A stretch of 64,000 bases of DNA from Paucidesulfovibrio sp050251775 (GCA_050251775.1 JBFWMD010000008.1:1-64000); one strand, 5' to 3'. Positions 33,663-41,614 are shown, counted from the stretch's first letter. The notes: generated by a model not told the origin, from the letters alone. A program made the numbers and translations.

Positions 33663-35180
33663 TTATGGCCAATAGGCTTCGATGTAATCCGAAGAGACGT
33701 AGCGCGAGGAGAACCACTGGTTCCCGGGGTTCAGCCTCTCGTTGGTGTACAGCCCGCCGATGTAGCTTCCGCCGCCTCCGGGCTGGATGTTGCCGCCAGC
33801 GTAGACCGTGCCGAACCAGCTCACGCCGCCCCCGAAAGTCACGGTTCCCTGCACGTCCATGTACACGCGGCTGGCCTCCGCGTATCCCAGGAAGCTGGTG
33901 CTGAATACCCTGTTCAGCGGCGAGAAGCAGGGAATGCTGGCCGAGGTGCGCACATAGAGTTCGCCGCTGAAAGACATGTTCCCGCTGCAGAAGATATTGA
34001 TGTAGGTTCCGGGCGTGGAGAGGTCAAAGCAGATTCTTTGCCAGCCGGCCGTGGAGATCGAGGTATAGGCGTTCGAGGTGTCGCCCAGGTTGGACACGCC
34101 GGTGAAGACCGTGTCCCCATGGATGACGAGGGGCGTGGTGCTGACCACGGACTTGTGTTCGGGAAGCGTATAGCTTTGGCAGAGTTCGGGAAGCGCGATG
34201 TCGGCCTTGTCGTAGCCTGTGGTCACCGCGCCACGGAAGCCGCCCGGGGAAGTGGCCGTGCCGGTGCAGTAGATGTCACCGTTCACCGTGCCCCCCCAGC
34301 CGATGGAGACATTGCCCCCCGAGTAGACATCGCCGGTCACCGTGCCAGTGATAGTCACGGAGTCCTGTGCGTAGATGTCTCCGCTCACCCAGCCGTTCGA
34401 GATGGTAACGCTTCCTGCGGAACAGATGTTGCCGTTCACTATGCCGCTGTTTACCTTGACATCACCCTGCGCGTTCAGGTCGCCGTTCACGATTGCGCCG
34501 CCATTGACATTGACGCAGGTCAGCGAACAGACGGTGTTGTTGTCACCCGCCGTGCCGACCCGCGCGCCGCCGGAAATCGTCAGACAGCTGGTCGTTCCGA
34601 GGTACGTGAGCGACCCGCTGATGCTGCTGCCGCCTTTGATGGTGACCTCGGTCGAGATGACGTTTCCGATGACCTGGCCGCCGATTGTCGCGGCCGTGCC
34701 TCCGTAGATCCCACCAACGCTGGCGGCCTCGCCGCCACCCTCTGATTCCCCGCCGCTCGCTGCCGGCAGGTTGAAGGTCATGTTGCCCGTGGCCGATGTC
34801 GCCGGGTCCATTTTGCCGCAGCTTGTACCGGTGGAATTCACCGTCGCCACTCCGCTCGCGTAGCTCACGGCGAGCGTGAAGGACATTCCCGTGGTTTCAT
34901 CCACGACATACGTCTTTCCGTTCATTTCCAGCACGGCATCCGTTACTTCGCTCTCGGTCGCGCAGGCGCGCAGGCGCGCCATCGCGTAGCGCATGCCGGA
35001 TTCTCCCAAGTAGCGGGCCTGCAAAGCGCAGTTCGGACGCATGACCGCGGATGTCGTGGTTGCAAAGCGGGACGCGCCGACCGAAGCGAGAATGCCGAAG
35101 GCAACGAGCGCCAGAACGAGGTAAAGGAGGGTGCTCCCGCGTTCCCCGGAACCGTGGTCTATGGCTTTGATGTCGTGCAT
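33663..35180 (-). CDS. large prepilin-like protein with beta-helix-type repeats
   Basis: From the ATG at 35180 the protein has 505 residues. It begins with a 15-residue leader ending ERG, then STLLYLVLALVAFGILASVG, a pilin-like helix in which the +5 position is Tyr, not Glu, as in some PilX/PilV/MshP proteins. Residues about 130-320 carry repeated short strands such as VTISNGWVSGDIYAQ and VTITGTVTGDVYSG, with a period near 18-20 residues, which suggests a bactofilin-like or beta-helix body. It lies tail to tail with the minor prepilin operon and may be its tip adhesin. Other possible starts (35195, 35213) also lack ribosome sites. Confidence 0.65.
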   Translation of the reverse strand: MHDIKAIDHGSGERGSTLLYLVLALVAFGILASVGASRFATTTSAVMRPNCALQARYLGESGMRYAMARLRACATESEVTDAVLEMNGKTYVVDETTGMSFTLAVSYASGVATVNSTGTSCGKMDPATSATGNMTFNLPAASGGESEGGGEAASVGGIYGGTAATIGGQVIGNVISTEVTIKGGSSISGSLTYLGTTSCLTISGGARVGTAGDNNTVCSLTCVNVNGGAIVNGDLNAQGDVKVNSGIVNGNICSAGSVTISNGWVSGDIYAQDSVTITGTVTGDVYSGGNVSIGWGGTVNGDIYCTGTATSPGGFRGAVTTGYDKADIALPELCQSYTLPEHKSVVSTTPLVIHGDTVFTGVSNLGDTSNAYTSISTAGWQRICFDLSTPGTYINIFCSGNMSFSGELYVRTSASIPCFSPLNRVFSTSFLGYAEASRVYMDVQGTVTFGGGVSWFGTVYAGGNIQPGGGGSYIGGLYTNERLNPGNQWFSSRYVSSDYIEAYWP

Positions 35181-35186
35181 ATGGGG

Positions 35187-35215
35187 AACATACATAAAGA
35201 GCGACCGCTGCACAA
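35187..35215 (-). promoter_or_regulatory. weak promoter-like site next to the large prepilin gene
   Basis: Read leftward, TTGTGC and TATGTT are 17 bases apart and the -10 ends 6 bases before the ATG at 35180. Each hexamer matches the consensus only moderately, so this is tentative. Confidence 0.3.
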
Positions 35216-35348
35216 TCCGGCGAAAACGGTCACCCGTCAGACTTCGGGCGTTGCCACACGTCTGGTCAGCTTCCTCTGTTGATTCATTCGTTCTCTGAGC
35301 CCCCTCCTGGGGGGGGATTTTCGTGCTTATTGTGCTAAACTATTGACG

Positions 35349-35377
35349 GCGTCATCAACCATGTCTACATTTATAAT
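35349..35377 (+). promoter_or_regulatory. promoter upstream of the diguanylate cyclase region
   Basis: A perfect TATAAT (35372-35377) has a weak -35 (GCGTCA) 17 bases upstream. The predicted start near 35384 precedes the tiny open frames and the diguanylate cyclase gene. Confidence 0.4.
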
Positions 35378-35762
35378 AGGGTGCTGTCAGATGTTGCGGG
35401 GATAGCTCTCTACAGTGCCGAGTTGTGGCAGCTCTGCCCCGGAAAGTGGTACTTGAATTACGAATCAGGAGTCTTTATGCACGCACGCGCTACAACCTTG
35501 CAAATTTTTTTCCGGCTTTGCTGTCGCCCACTCCGCTTTGTGCGTGGCGAAGCTGGATGACCATGAACACGTCCAAAAATGGTTCGAACTCTCCATCCCA
35601 GAAGGACAAAGCCGCGCAACAGGACCAGACGCAATACGCGCGGTCGATTGCGCGAACAACGGACTCGAACAACATTGCTGTACAGTACCCATGAATATTT
35701 TGAAGCCTTCTTTGAACATGCGTGTTCAGCACGGCGAGACAATTCTTCATTAAGGGACGAGC

Positions 35763-36722
35763 ATGCAACTGCTGATCATCGACGATTCCGAAACCTCCCG
35801 GCTGCTGTTGCAGACTGTTCTGCGTGGCGAGGGCTTCCAAAGCCTTTCTGGTGCGGCTTCCTGGGACGAAGCGCTGAAGACGCTGCGCTCCCTGGAGGAC
35901 ACGGACCTTCCGGACGTGGTACTTATGGATCTGGAGATGCCGGGAGTTAACGGAATCGCGGCGACGCGGCTGTTCAAAGCCGAAAAACGCTTGGCGGACA
36001 TTCCAGTGATCATGGTCACGGCCAGCGACCGGCTGGAAGATCTGGAAGAGGCCTTCAGTGCCGGGGCAGGCGATTTCATCACCAAGCCCGTGCATCGCGT
36101 GGAGCTGCGGGCGCGGGTGGGCTCGGCGCTGCGGCTCAAGCTGGAGATGGACAGCCGCAAAGCGCGGGAGCGTGAACTGGAACGCATGGCCCGGGATCTG
36201 GAAACCCTTTCCAGCCAGGACGGGCTGACGGGCGTGGCCAACCGCCGCCAGTTCGACAAGGTGCTGGAACAGGAATGGCAACGCTGTGCGCGTGACCACA
36301 CCCCGCTGACTCTGCTGATGATCGACATTGATTTCTTCAAGAGGTACAACGACGCGCTCGGACACATCGAGGGCGATAAGTGCCTTCAAAAGGTGGCGCT
36401 GGCCATTCAGGCAGCCTTTCATCGTCCTGGCGACTTCCTGGCCCGTTACGGTGGCGAGGAATTCGCAGCGCTCCTGCCTGATACCGCCCCCAAGGGGGGG
36501 CTCAAGGTGGCGGAGAGCATCCGGCAGGAACTGCGAGCCCTGGCGCTGCCCCACCCGGATTCCGAAATTTCCGAATTCGTAACCGTGAGCATGGGCAAGG
36601 CCACCCTCGTGCCCAATCCAGACGATGCTCCTTCCAGCCTCGTGGCCTCCAGCGACGAATCCCTTTACCGCGCCAAAGCAGCCGGGCGCGACCAGATTTG
36701 CTGTTCTGACTCCTTCCGCTGA
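35763..36722 (+). CDS. response regulator with GGDEF diguanylate cyclase output
   Basis: The 319-residue protein has an N-terminal receiver domain (1-120) with Asp7/Asp8, phospho-acceptor Asp56 in VVLMDLEMPG, and Lys108 in ITKPVHR. A helical linker leads to a GGDEF domain (150-319) with the active-site GGEEF (230-234) and the inhibitory-site RPGD (221-224). It should make cyclic di-GMP when phosphorylated and be limited by product feedback. Cyclic di-GMP often controls polysaccharide and type IV pilus systems such as those in this window; the partner histidine kinase is not here. AAGGGA precedes the ATG. Confidence 0.9.
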   Translation: MQLLIIDDSETSRLLLQTVLRGEGFQSLSGAASWDEALKTLRSLEDTDLPDVVLMDLEMPGVNGIAATRLFKAEKRLADIPVIMVTASDRLEDLEEAFSAGAGDFITKPVHRVELRARVGSALRLKLEMDSRKARERELERMARDLETLSSQDGLTGVANRRQFDKVLEQEWQRCARDHTPLTLLMIDIDFFKRYNDALGHIEGDKCLQKVALAIQAAFHRPGDFLARYGGEEFAALLPDTAPKGGLKVAESIRQELRALALPHPDSEISEFVTVSMGKATLVPNPDDAPSSLVASSDESLYRAKAAGRDQICCSDSFR

Positions 36723-37170
36723 ACTCCTCTTGCTTTTTTCAGTTTTTTTTGTTTTTTTCATCTGCGCAAAGTAGCTGTTTTCACTTTTTCCGGTGTCTTT
36801 TTTCGTAGTTTGCTGTGCATTTTCCGCTTGCGACTATCGCCTTTTTCACCTGAAAAATCCTTCAAAATAACTTTCGTTTTTCACGAAACTGCTTCTGAAC
36901 ATCCGGACGAAATCCCCGCAAACCACACAAAGCTCTCGCCTCTCGCGTAATGTACAATTCATTGATGCCCGTGCTGGCTCGATGGTTTTGATCTGCTTTC
37001 ACCTTGGCGAATTCCAAAAATCGCGCATTGTCATTTTTACAATTTTAATATTTCAATCCTGCTTTCCAGCTTTTTTTGACCCTTTTTTTGCCAAATTCTC
37101 CTTGTTTTTCTTGACGGAGTAGAGGTTTTATCCGTACCCTTGGCAACTTTTTTCACTGAAGGAGATAATA
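36723..37170. other. AT-rich intergenic region
   Basis: These 448 bases are much richer in A and T than their surroundings, with many T-runs. No gene or clear terminator was found in the first 350 bases. The right end carries the promoter (37111-37140) and the AAGGAG of the glutamate-synthase-like gene. The composition suggests a curved or regulatory region, or foreign DNA. Confidence 0.5.
37111..37140 (+). promoter_or_regulatory. sigma-70 promoter of the glutamate-synthase-like gene
   Basis: TTGACG and TACCCT are 18 bases apart, about 30 bases before the ATG at 37171. The site lies in a strongly T-rich stretch that could raise promoter strength. Confidence 0.5.
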
Positions 37171-38799
37171 ATGTTTACATGGCCAAAATCGAACGATGTA
37201 CTCGGCTCAAGCAATCGCGGGAATGCTATTGAGTCCGGACTTTGCACTCTGTGCAGGGCAGACTGCCAGGGAAAATGCGAAACGTGGCTTTCCTCTTTGC
37301 GCGGTAGAGAAATGCTGTATCCTAGAGATTTCGGCATGGTTACCGCTGGAAGCGGTAACACAACACACGTCGGAGTCTCTTACAATTCTATTCGCATTCA
37401 GGGCAATAACTACGGAGCATTCGGGTCACCCGGCAGTAATGGCGACTATTTGTTTACTGATGTCAACATGGAAACGTCTTTTGGTGCTGAAGAGAAAACC
37501 AAGTGTCGTGTACCTTTCATGACCGGTGCGCTCGGCTCCACCTTTATCGCCGCCAAGTATTGGGATGCCTTTGCCGTTGGTTGCGCGCTTGTTGGCGCTC
37601 CCATCGTCATCGGTGAAAACGTGGTGGGCGTTGATCGTGAATCCAAGATTGAGAAAGGCCGGATTTCCAGCGCCCCCGAGCTGGACCGTCGCATCGACAC
37701 CTACCTGCGCTACTTCGATGGCTACGGGGCCATGATCGTGCAGTTGAACGTCGAAGACACGCGCAACGGCGTGGCCGAATACGTGGCTGACAAGTACGGC
37801 GACAAGGTCATTATCGAGTTGAAATGGGGCCAGGGAGCCAAAAATATCGGCGGTGAAATTGAAGTCACCAGCCTGGATTATGCCCTGTTTCTGAAAAAAC
37901 GCGGCTACCTCGTGGATCCGGACCCTGAAAAAGTCTCGGTCCAGGAGGCTTACAAACATGGGGCCATCCATAGTTTTGCCCGCCATAGCCGGCTTGGTTA
38001 CACCAACCTGAGCAGCTTTTCCCAGGTTCATGACGACTTCATGAATAACGTCGAATATCTGCGCAAAATCGGCTTCAAGCGTATTTCATTGAAAACAGGG
38101 TCGTACGGCATGGAAGCGCTGGCCATGGCTATCAAGTTCGCCAGTGAAGCCAAGCTCGACCTGCTGACCATCGACGGCTCCGGCGGCGGTACTGGTATGT
38201 CTCCCTGGAACATGATGGAATCCTGGGGTGTTCCCTCCATCCTGCTGCATGCCAAGGCGCACCAGTATGCCACCCGGCTCGCCGCTCACGGCCAGAAGGT
38301 TGTGGATCTCTCCTTTGCAGGCGGCTTTGCCAAGGGCAGCAACATCTTCAAGGCCCTGGCCATGGGCGCTCCCTATGCCAAGCTGATCTGCATGGGTCGC
38401 GCCATGATGATTCCGGGCTTCCTCGGTTCCAATATTGAAGGCGTGCTGCGCCCGGATCGCCGCGAAAAGGTCAACGGCAACTGGGACAAGCTTCCCGCTG
38501 CGGTTTCCCAGTACGGCGCCACCCCGGAAGAAATCTTCGCCTGCTGGCACGATGTGGAATCCAAGGTGGGCAAGGAAGCCATGAAGGAAATTCCCTATGG
38601 CGCAGTGGGGGTCTGGTGTCTGGTGGACAAGCTTTCCGCCGCATTGCAGCAGTTGCTGGCCGGTGTGCGCAAGTTCGAGCTCACGGCCATCAGCCGCAGC
38701 GACATCGCTTCCGGAAACCGCGAGACCGAGCGTGAAACCGGCATCCCCTTCATCACGGACATCGGCGATGAAATCGCCCATAAAATTCTTGACATGTAA
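37171..38799 (+). CDS. FMN-binding glutamate-synthase-like protein
   Basis: The 542-residue protein has an N-terminal cysteine cluster CTLCRADCQGKC (about 25-36) and then the FMN-binding central domain of glutamate synthase (about 60-500), with the diagnostic DGSGGGTGMSPWNMM (about 333-347), GGFAKGSNIFKALAMGA, and CMGRAMMIPGF. The glutaminase domain of the large GltB subunit is absent, as in archaeal-type and anaerobe enzymes. Whether it makes glutamate or acts on another substrate is not certain. AAGGAG precedes the ATG, and a strong terminator follows. Confidence 0.83.
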   Translation: MFTWPKSNDVLGSSNRGNAIESGLCTLCRADCQGKCETWLSSLRGREMLYPRDFGMVTAGSGNTTHVGVSYNSIRIQGNNYGAFGSPGSNGDYLFTDVNMETSFGAEEKTKCRVPFMTGALGSTFIAAKYWDAFAVGCALVGAPIVIGENVVGVDRESKIEKGRISSAPELDRRIDTYLRYFDGYGAMIVQLNVEDTRNGVAEYVADKYGDKVIIELKWGQGAKNIGGEIEVTSLDYALFLKKRGYLVDPDPEKVSVQEAYKHGAIHSFARHSRLGYTNLSSFSQVHDDFMNNVEYLRKIGFKRISLKTGSYGMEALAMAIKFASEAKLDLLTIDGSGGGTGMSPWNMMESWGVPSILLHAKAHQYATRLAAHGQKVVDLSFAGGFAKGSNIFKALAMGAPYAKLICMGRAMMIPGFLGSNIEGVLRPDRREKVNGNWDKLPAAVSQYGATPEEIFACWHDVESKVGKEAMKEIPYGAVGVWCLVDKLSAALQQLLAGVRKFELTAISRSDIASGNRETERETGIPFITDIGDEIAHKILDM

Positions 38800-38822
38800 G
38801 GACGAAAGCCTGCTCTGACCAC

Positions 38823-38853
38823 AAAAAAGCCCTGGCTTGTCCAGGGCTTTTTT
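38823..38853 (+). terminator. intrinsic terminator after the glutamate-synthase-like gene
   Basis: AAAAAAGCCCTGG pairs perfectly with its complement across a five-base loop and ends in six Ts. Its symmetry would allow action in both directions. The transposon begins 11 bases further on. Confidence 0.85.
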
Positions 38854-38855
38854 GT

Positions 38856-38863
38856 TTGCTCAC
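38856..38863. repeat. left target-site duplication TTGCTCAC
   Basis: This 8-base sequence is repeated exactly and in the same orientation at 41532-41539, directly outside the inverted ends of the transposon. Eight bases is the duplication expected for IS1595-family elements. Confidence 0.9.
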
Positions 38864-38878
38864 CGGCATTATGTAGGA
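38864..38878 (+). repeat. left terminal inverted repeat of the transposon
   Basis: CGGCATTATGTAGGA is identical to the right end read on the other strand. The extended form, with four free bases and then CACAA, also matches. Confidence 0.9.
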
Positions 38879-38896
38879 ATAACACAAACACAATAA

Positions 38897-38934
38897 AAAC
38901 AGCGGCTCACAGGAAATGTGGGCCGCTGTTTTTT
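38897..38934. terminator. bidirectional terminator inside the left transposon end
   Basis: A 14-bp stem with one mismatch (AACAGCGGCTCACA with TGTGGGCCGCTGTT) is bounded by A-runs and T-runs. On the leftward strand it lies directly after the passenger gene stop, so it terminates that gene and also shields the element from outside transcription. Confidence 0.75.
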
Positions 38935-38942
38935 AAGGCTGT

Positions 38943-39689
38943 CTACAATTCGGCCATCGCTTCTTCGTCAAGAGTGCGAAGAAACGCACCGGTAAGCCAA
39001 GGTCCGTCTTCATCCAGTTCCTCGGCGATCTCGAACAACCTGTCCTCATCAAGCGAGGGGAAGGCTTCGCAAAGAACCGCATGGATATCGTCGGCCCCTT
39101 CGTACGTGGGATACACGTATCCCCCTTCCCGTCCGTTCCAAGGTGAGCGGTCAACGGCCGGGGTATGGTGAGACCCGAACCAACTTTTAATGTGATCATC
39201 GGCCGTGGGTGGCGCAATGTGCTTCAAAATCCTTTGCGGCAGGAAGCCAGCAAAGACGGGCTCAAGCACTTCGACAAGATCGAAGTGGTAATTTGCGTCC
39301 TGGTTCAAGCAATGGGGAACCCTGTCGCCATCTCCAGCGCCGAGATACCAATCCACGGCCCCATGATAGTGGACATCCCCGCATTCAGGGCATCTGAAGA
39401 TCAACTGCCCCGGATCATGCCGATCCATGTAAAGATCGGGGGCGTACCGGATCGCCGCCACGCGGATGACCCGCATTCCACCTGGAGTGGTAGACACTCC
39501 AAGCACTCGGGCAGGATCCTTTCTGCTGTCCTTTTCCGCAGCGTGCTTCTGGAGAAGCGACCAATTGGTGTAGCCATTTTGCTGGGCCACTCTGTCCAGC
39601 GCATGACTGTGCGAGCAATCCAACAATTGCTTCAACCGCTTGGCTTGCTTCTTCAGGGCCTGAACTTCTCTGGGAACGAAACGATGCAT
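38943..39689 (-). CDS. transposon passenger: zinc-ribbon-like protein of unknown function
   Basis: The 248-residue protein starts with a helical motif (LKKQAKRLKQLLDCSHSHA, then GYTNWSLLQKHA) that resembles the short N-terminal segment of proteins annotated as glyoxalase-superfamily. A CPECGDVHYHG segment near 100 looks like half of a zinc site, possibly completed by His/Cys in VPHCLNQDANYH. The C-terminal third is acidic. I do not recognise the protein and assign no function. GAAGG lies 7 bases before the ATG. It is inside the transposon and oriented against the transposase. Confidence 0.7.
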   Translation of the reverse strand: MHRFVPREVQALKKQAKRLKQLLDCSHSHALDRVAQQNGYTNWSLLQKHAAEKDSRKDPARVLGVSTTPGGMRVIRVAAIRYAPDLYMDRHDPGQLIFRCPECGDVHYHGAVDWYLGAGDGDRVPHCLNQDANYHFDLVEVLEPVFAGFLPQRILKHIAPPTADDHIKSWFGSHHTPAVDRSPWNGREGGYVYPTYEGADDIHAVLCEAFPSLDEDRLFEIAEELDEDGPWLTGAFLRTLDEEAMAEL

Positions 39690-40018
39690 GATTCACCTTC
39701 TTCATCTGCGCCAATGAAATGCCCGTCCACAAACATCCCCTGGCTGATTCAGAAGGATGAACTTAGTCAGATGTGACGCAATGCTTTCAGGCTTCGCAAC
39801 GTGGACGTGCAGGCATATGCCGATACCAAGTTGGAGAATAGCTCCCGATCCACAACCTGTCAAGACAGCCGCCCGCCAACGTTCGCAAAGCAACACCCTG
39901 TAAAAGATAGATAAACTCTTCACCGCGATTTCAACAACTTGCGACAACATTTTGCCATCATTGACTTTTTTCAAAAACTGTGTCATACAATGGTCATCGA
40001 AGTCTCCAGGTCGAAACC
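39690..40018. other. divergent control region inside the transposon
   Basis: These 329 bases separate the leftward passenger gene from the rightward transposase gene. Apart from the transposase promoter at 39961-39991 and the ribosome sites at the two edges, I see no gene, repeat or structured element. Confidence 0.4.
39961..39991 (+). promoter_or_regulatory. transposase promoter
   Basis: TTGACT is followed by CATACA at 17 bases or TACAAT at 19 bases, with a predicted start near 39997 and a leader of about 22 bases. Only a weak CCAGG ribosome site precedes the ATG, which fits low transposase expression. Confidence 0.45.
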
Positions 40019-41050
40019 ATGCATAGTCAACACTTCCTGCTCGAAGCGCAGGCACGCAAAATATCCCTTCCGGAAGTCGCGGAGTGGGATGCCGAAACGG
40101 TTCGCGCCAAGTTCCAGGAACTGCGGTGGCCCGAGACCGGCGGGGATCCCGTATGTCCGATATGCGGGTGCGTGGACTCGCACTACTACCTGAGGACCAG
40201 AGAGCAGTGGCGATGCAAGGGATGCGGCCACACATTTTCATTGACCAGCGGCACTTGGCTGGCTTCGACCAAGTTGCCTCTGAAGAAAATCCTGATCGGG
40301 ATCGTCGCTCTGGCCAATGCCGTTAAAGGCATGTCGGCCTTGCAACTCATGCGGCACATGAACGTCCAGTACAAGACGGCCTACGTATTCTATCACCGCT
40401 TGCGGGAGGCCCTGTACGCCGCACGACCAGATATCGAAGCTTGGTCAGGCCAGGTCGAAATCGACGGGGCATACCTGAACCCGTCCACCAGGCTCGCCAA
40501 CAAGAAGGAAGACCGCCCGGAAAAGTCCAAGCGGTCCAAGAAGCCATCCCGGTGCATTTTGGTGCTCCGTCAGCGGGGAAAAATCCGTGAGGGAGCCTTG
40601 CGCACCCTGACGTTCGTGATCGACACCGAGAACGCTGCGGACATCATGGATATCGTGGAGCAACAGCTCGTGCGGGGAACGGAAGTCATCACCGACCAGC
40701 ATAGCGCCTATTCGGATCTCATGGCGTACTTCACCCATACCCAGGTCAACCACGACATCCATTTTGTCGGCCCGAGCGGGGAGAACACCAACCAGGCAGA
40801 ATCCTACTTCAGCCGTCTCCGGCGCTTTGTCCGGGGACAGGTCCACCACCTCAGTGTGGAATATCTGGACCTGTACGCCAATGAAATCGCCTACCGGGAA
40901 GACATGCGACGGCTCGACAACCGGAAGACGTCTTTCGACATGATCACCAAACTGCTCTCCCTGGAGAGGGGGAAACCTCGTTTCCGGGGCTATTGGGATC
41001 GCACCAGCCGCAACGACGGCTTGGGATCAACCTTGGCCTTGGCGGCCTGA
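40019..41050 (+). CDS. IS1595-family transposase (ISXO2-like)
   Basis: The 343-residue protein has an N-terminal zinc ribbon (CPIC at 46-49 and CKGC at 66-69) and an ISXO2-type DDE domain, with Asp149 in EIDGAYL, Asp226 in VITDQHSAY, and Glu261 in NTNQAESYFSRLRR. All key residues and the full length appear intact. It should cut and join the 15-bp ends described for the element. The ATG at 40019 is preferred; an upstream start at 39980 lies within the promoter. The last 61 bases overlap the end of the convergent passenger gene. Confidence 0.92.
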   Translation: MHSQHFLLEAQARKISLPEVAEWDAETVRAKFQELRWPETGGDPVCPICGCVDSHYYLRTREQWRCKGCGHTFSLTSGTWLASTKLPLKKILIGIVALANAVKGMSALQLMRHMNVQYKTAYVFYHRLREALYAARPDIEAWSGQVEIDGAYLNPSTRLANKKEDRPEKSKRSKKPSRCILVLRQRGKIREGALRTLTFVIDTENAADIMDIVEQQLVRGTEVITDQHSAYSDLMAYFTHTQVNHDIHFVGPSGENTNQAESYFSRLRRFVRGQVHHLSVEYLDLYANEIAYREDMRRLDNRKTSFDMITKLLSLERGKPRFRGYWDRTSRNDGLGSTLALAA

Positions 41051-41463
41051 CCCTTTAGCACCCATAGCGATTCGCCCGATTCCGTCTTCCCGACCTGAAC
41101 CGTGATTCGGTACTGCGTCAAAGCGCACTTCACGCGTCTGCGGTAGTCCTGGAGCATCCGTTTCCGCCGCCGGACTTCATCGGCCACCTGTCGGGTGGTC
41201 AGGGGACCTTCGGCGGCCTTCAGAATATCGACGATCATCCGTTTCAGTTCCCCTTTGCCAAAACGAATCGTGTACACCCGGCGCGGCCGGGCGATTTCTT
41301 CGTCGCAGGCCATGCCTAGCACGACCATGGTGCAGTCCAGGGTTTCGACTTCCTTCCGCTTGCGTTCAAGCTGGGCTTCCAGTTCGATGATTTCACTGGA
41401 AAGCTGCGACCGCTTCCTGCACAAGGCGACCAATACCGGCGATTTACGTGTTCTAACAGACAT
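40990..41463 (-). CDS. transposon passenger: coiled-coil and winged-helix-like protein
   Basis: From the ATG at 41463 the protein has 157 residues. Residues about 15-45 form a charged coiled coil (SSEIIELEAQLERKRKEVE), and about 68-135 look like a winged helix (ELKRMIVDILKAAEGPLTTR, then QVADEVRRRK). It is basic and ends in a Lys/Arg-rich tail, so DNA binding is plausible. It may regulate the transposase, but this is inference. Its 3' end overlaps the transposase gene convergently by 61 bases. A 28-base inverted repeat covers its start codon. The earlier start at 41487 lies within that repeat. Confidence 0.65.
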   Translation of the reverse strand: MSVRTRKSPVLVALCRKRSQLSSEIIELEAQLERKRKEVETLDCTMVVLGMACDEEIARPRRVYTIRFGKGELKRMIVDILKAAEGPLTTRQVADEVRRRKRMLQDYRRRVKCALTQYRITVQVGKTESGESLWVLKGQAAKAKVDPKPSLRLVRSQ

Positions 41464-41488
41464 GCCCCCATCGTATGACGGGGGCATG
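41461..41488. promoter_or_regulatory. inverted repeat over the start of the passenger gene
   Basis: CATGCCCCC and GGGGGCATG face each other across ten bases; the inner part is also partly symmetrical. On the leftward strand, one arm contains the ATG at 41463 and its G-rich ribosome site. The repeat could act as an operator for the winged-helix product or as an mRNA hairpin hiding the start. Confidence 0.45.
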
Positions 41489-41516
41489 GTCTATCTCAAG
41501 ATGAGCCTTGTGCGGC

Positions 41517-41531
41517 TCCTACATAATGCCG
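41517..41531 (-). repeat. right terminal inverted repeat of the transposon
   Basis: TCCTACATAATGCCG is the exact complement of the left end at 38864-38878. It is followed at once by the second copy of the 8-base duplication. Confidence 0.9.
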
Positions 41532-41539
41532 TTGCTCAC
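41532..41539. repeat. right target-site duplication TTGCTCAC
   Basis: This is the exact match to 38856-38863 and marks the insertion point between two convergent terminators. Confidence 0.9.
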
Positions 41540-41552
41540 TGCCTGTTCGCTC

Positions 41553-41572
41553 AAAAAAAGCAGCAGCTTTTT
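41553..41572 (-). terminator. intrinsic terminator of the pilus operon
   Basis: AAAAAGC and GCTTTTT pair around a four-base loop. On the leftward strand the stem is extended by a run of Ts, 43 bases after the stop of the last pilus gene. Confidence 0.6.
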
Positions 41573-41614
41573 CCCATTTCTAAAGGGGCGGGTCAGCCCG
41601 GCACTCCCGCTTGA

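Larger units (their letters stand above)
35181..35762. other. intergenic region with promoters and a chain of tiny open frames
   Basis: Two promoter-like sites leave this region in opposite directions (35187-35215 leftward, 35349-35377 rightward). Rightward, three tiny frames lie in series: 35477-35560 (27 codons, AGGAG upstream), 35563-35694 (43 codons) and 35691-35753 (20 codons, ATGA overlap with the former). They end 9 bases before the diguanylate cyclase ATG. None resembles a known protein. A run of C5-TCCT-G5 near 35300-35313 could form a small hairpin. Confidence 0.35.
38864..41531. mobile_element. IS1595-type transposon with two passenger genes
   Basis: The 2668-base element is bounded by perfect 15-bp inverted repeats (CGGCATTATGTAGGA at the left, its complement at 41517-41531), with a further CACAA match four bases inside. 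It is flanked by identical 8-base direct repeats TTGCTCAC. It carries an ISXO2-like transposase (40019-41050) and two leftward passenger genes (38943-39689 and 40990-41463). Removing the element and one repeat rejoins the terminator region of the glutamate-synthase-like gene to the terminator of the pilus operon. The intact ends, duplication and open transposase frame suggest a recent and possibly active insertion. Confidence 0.93.

Noticed and set aside
35575..35610. GGTTCGAACTC, which looks like a tRNA T-loop
   Set aside because: No acceptor stem, anticodon arm or D-arm can be formed around it.
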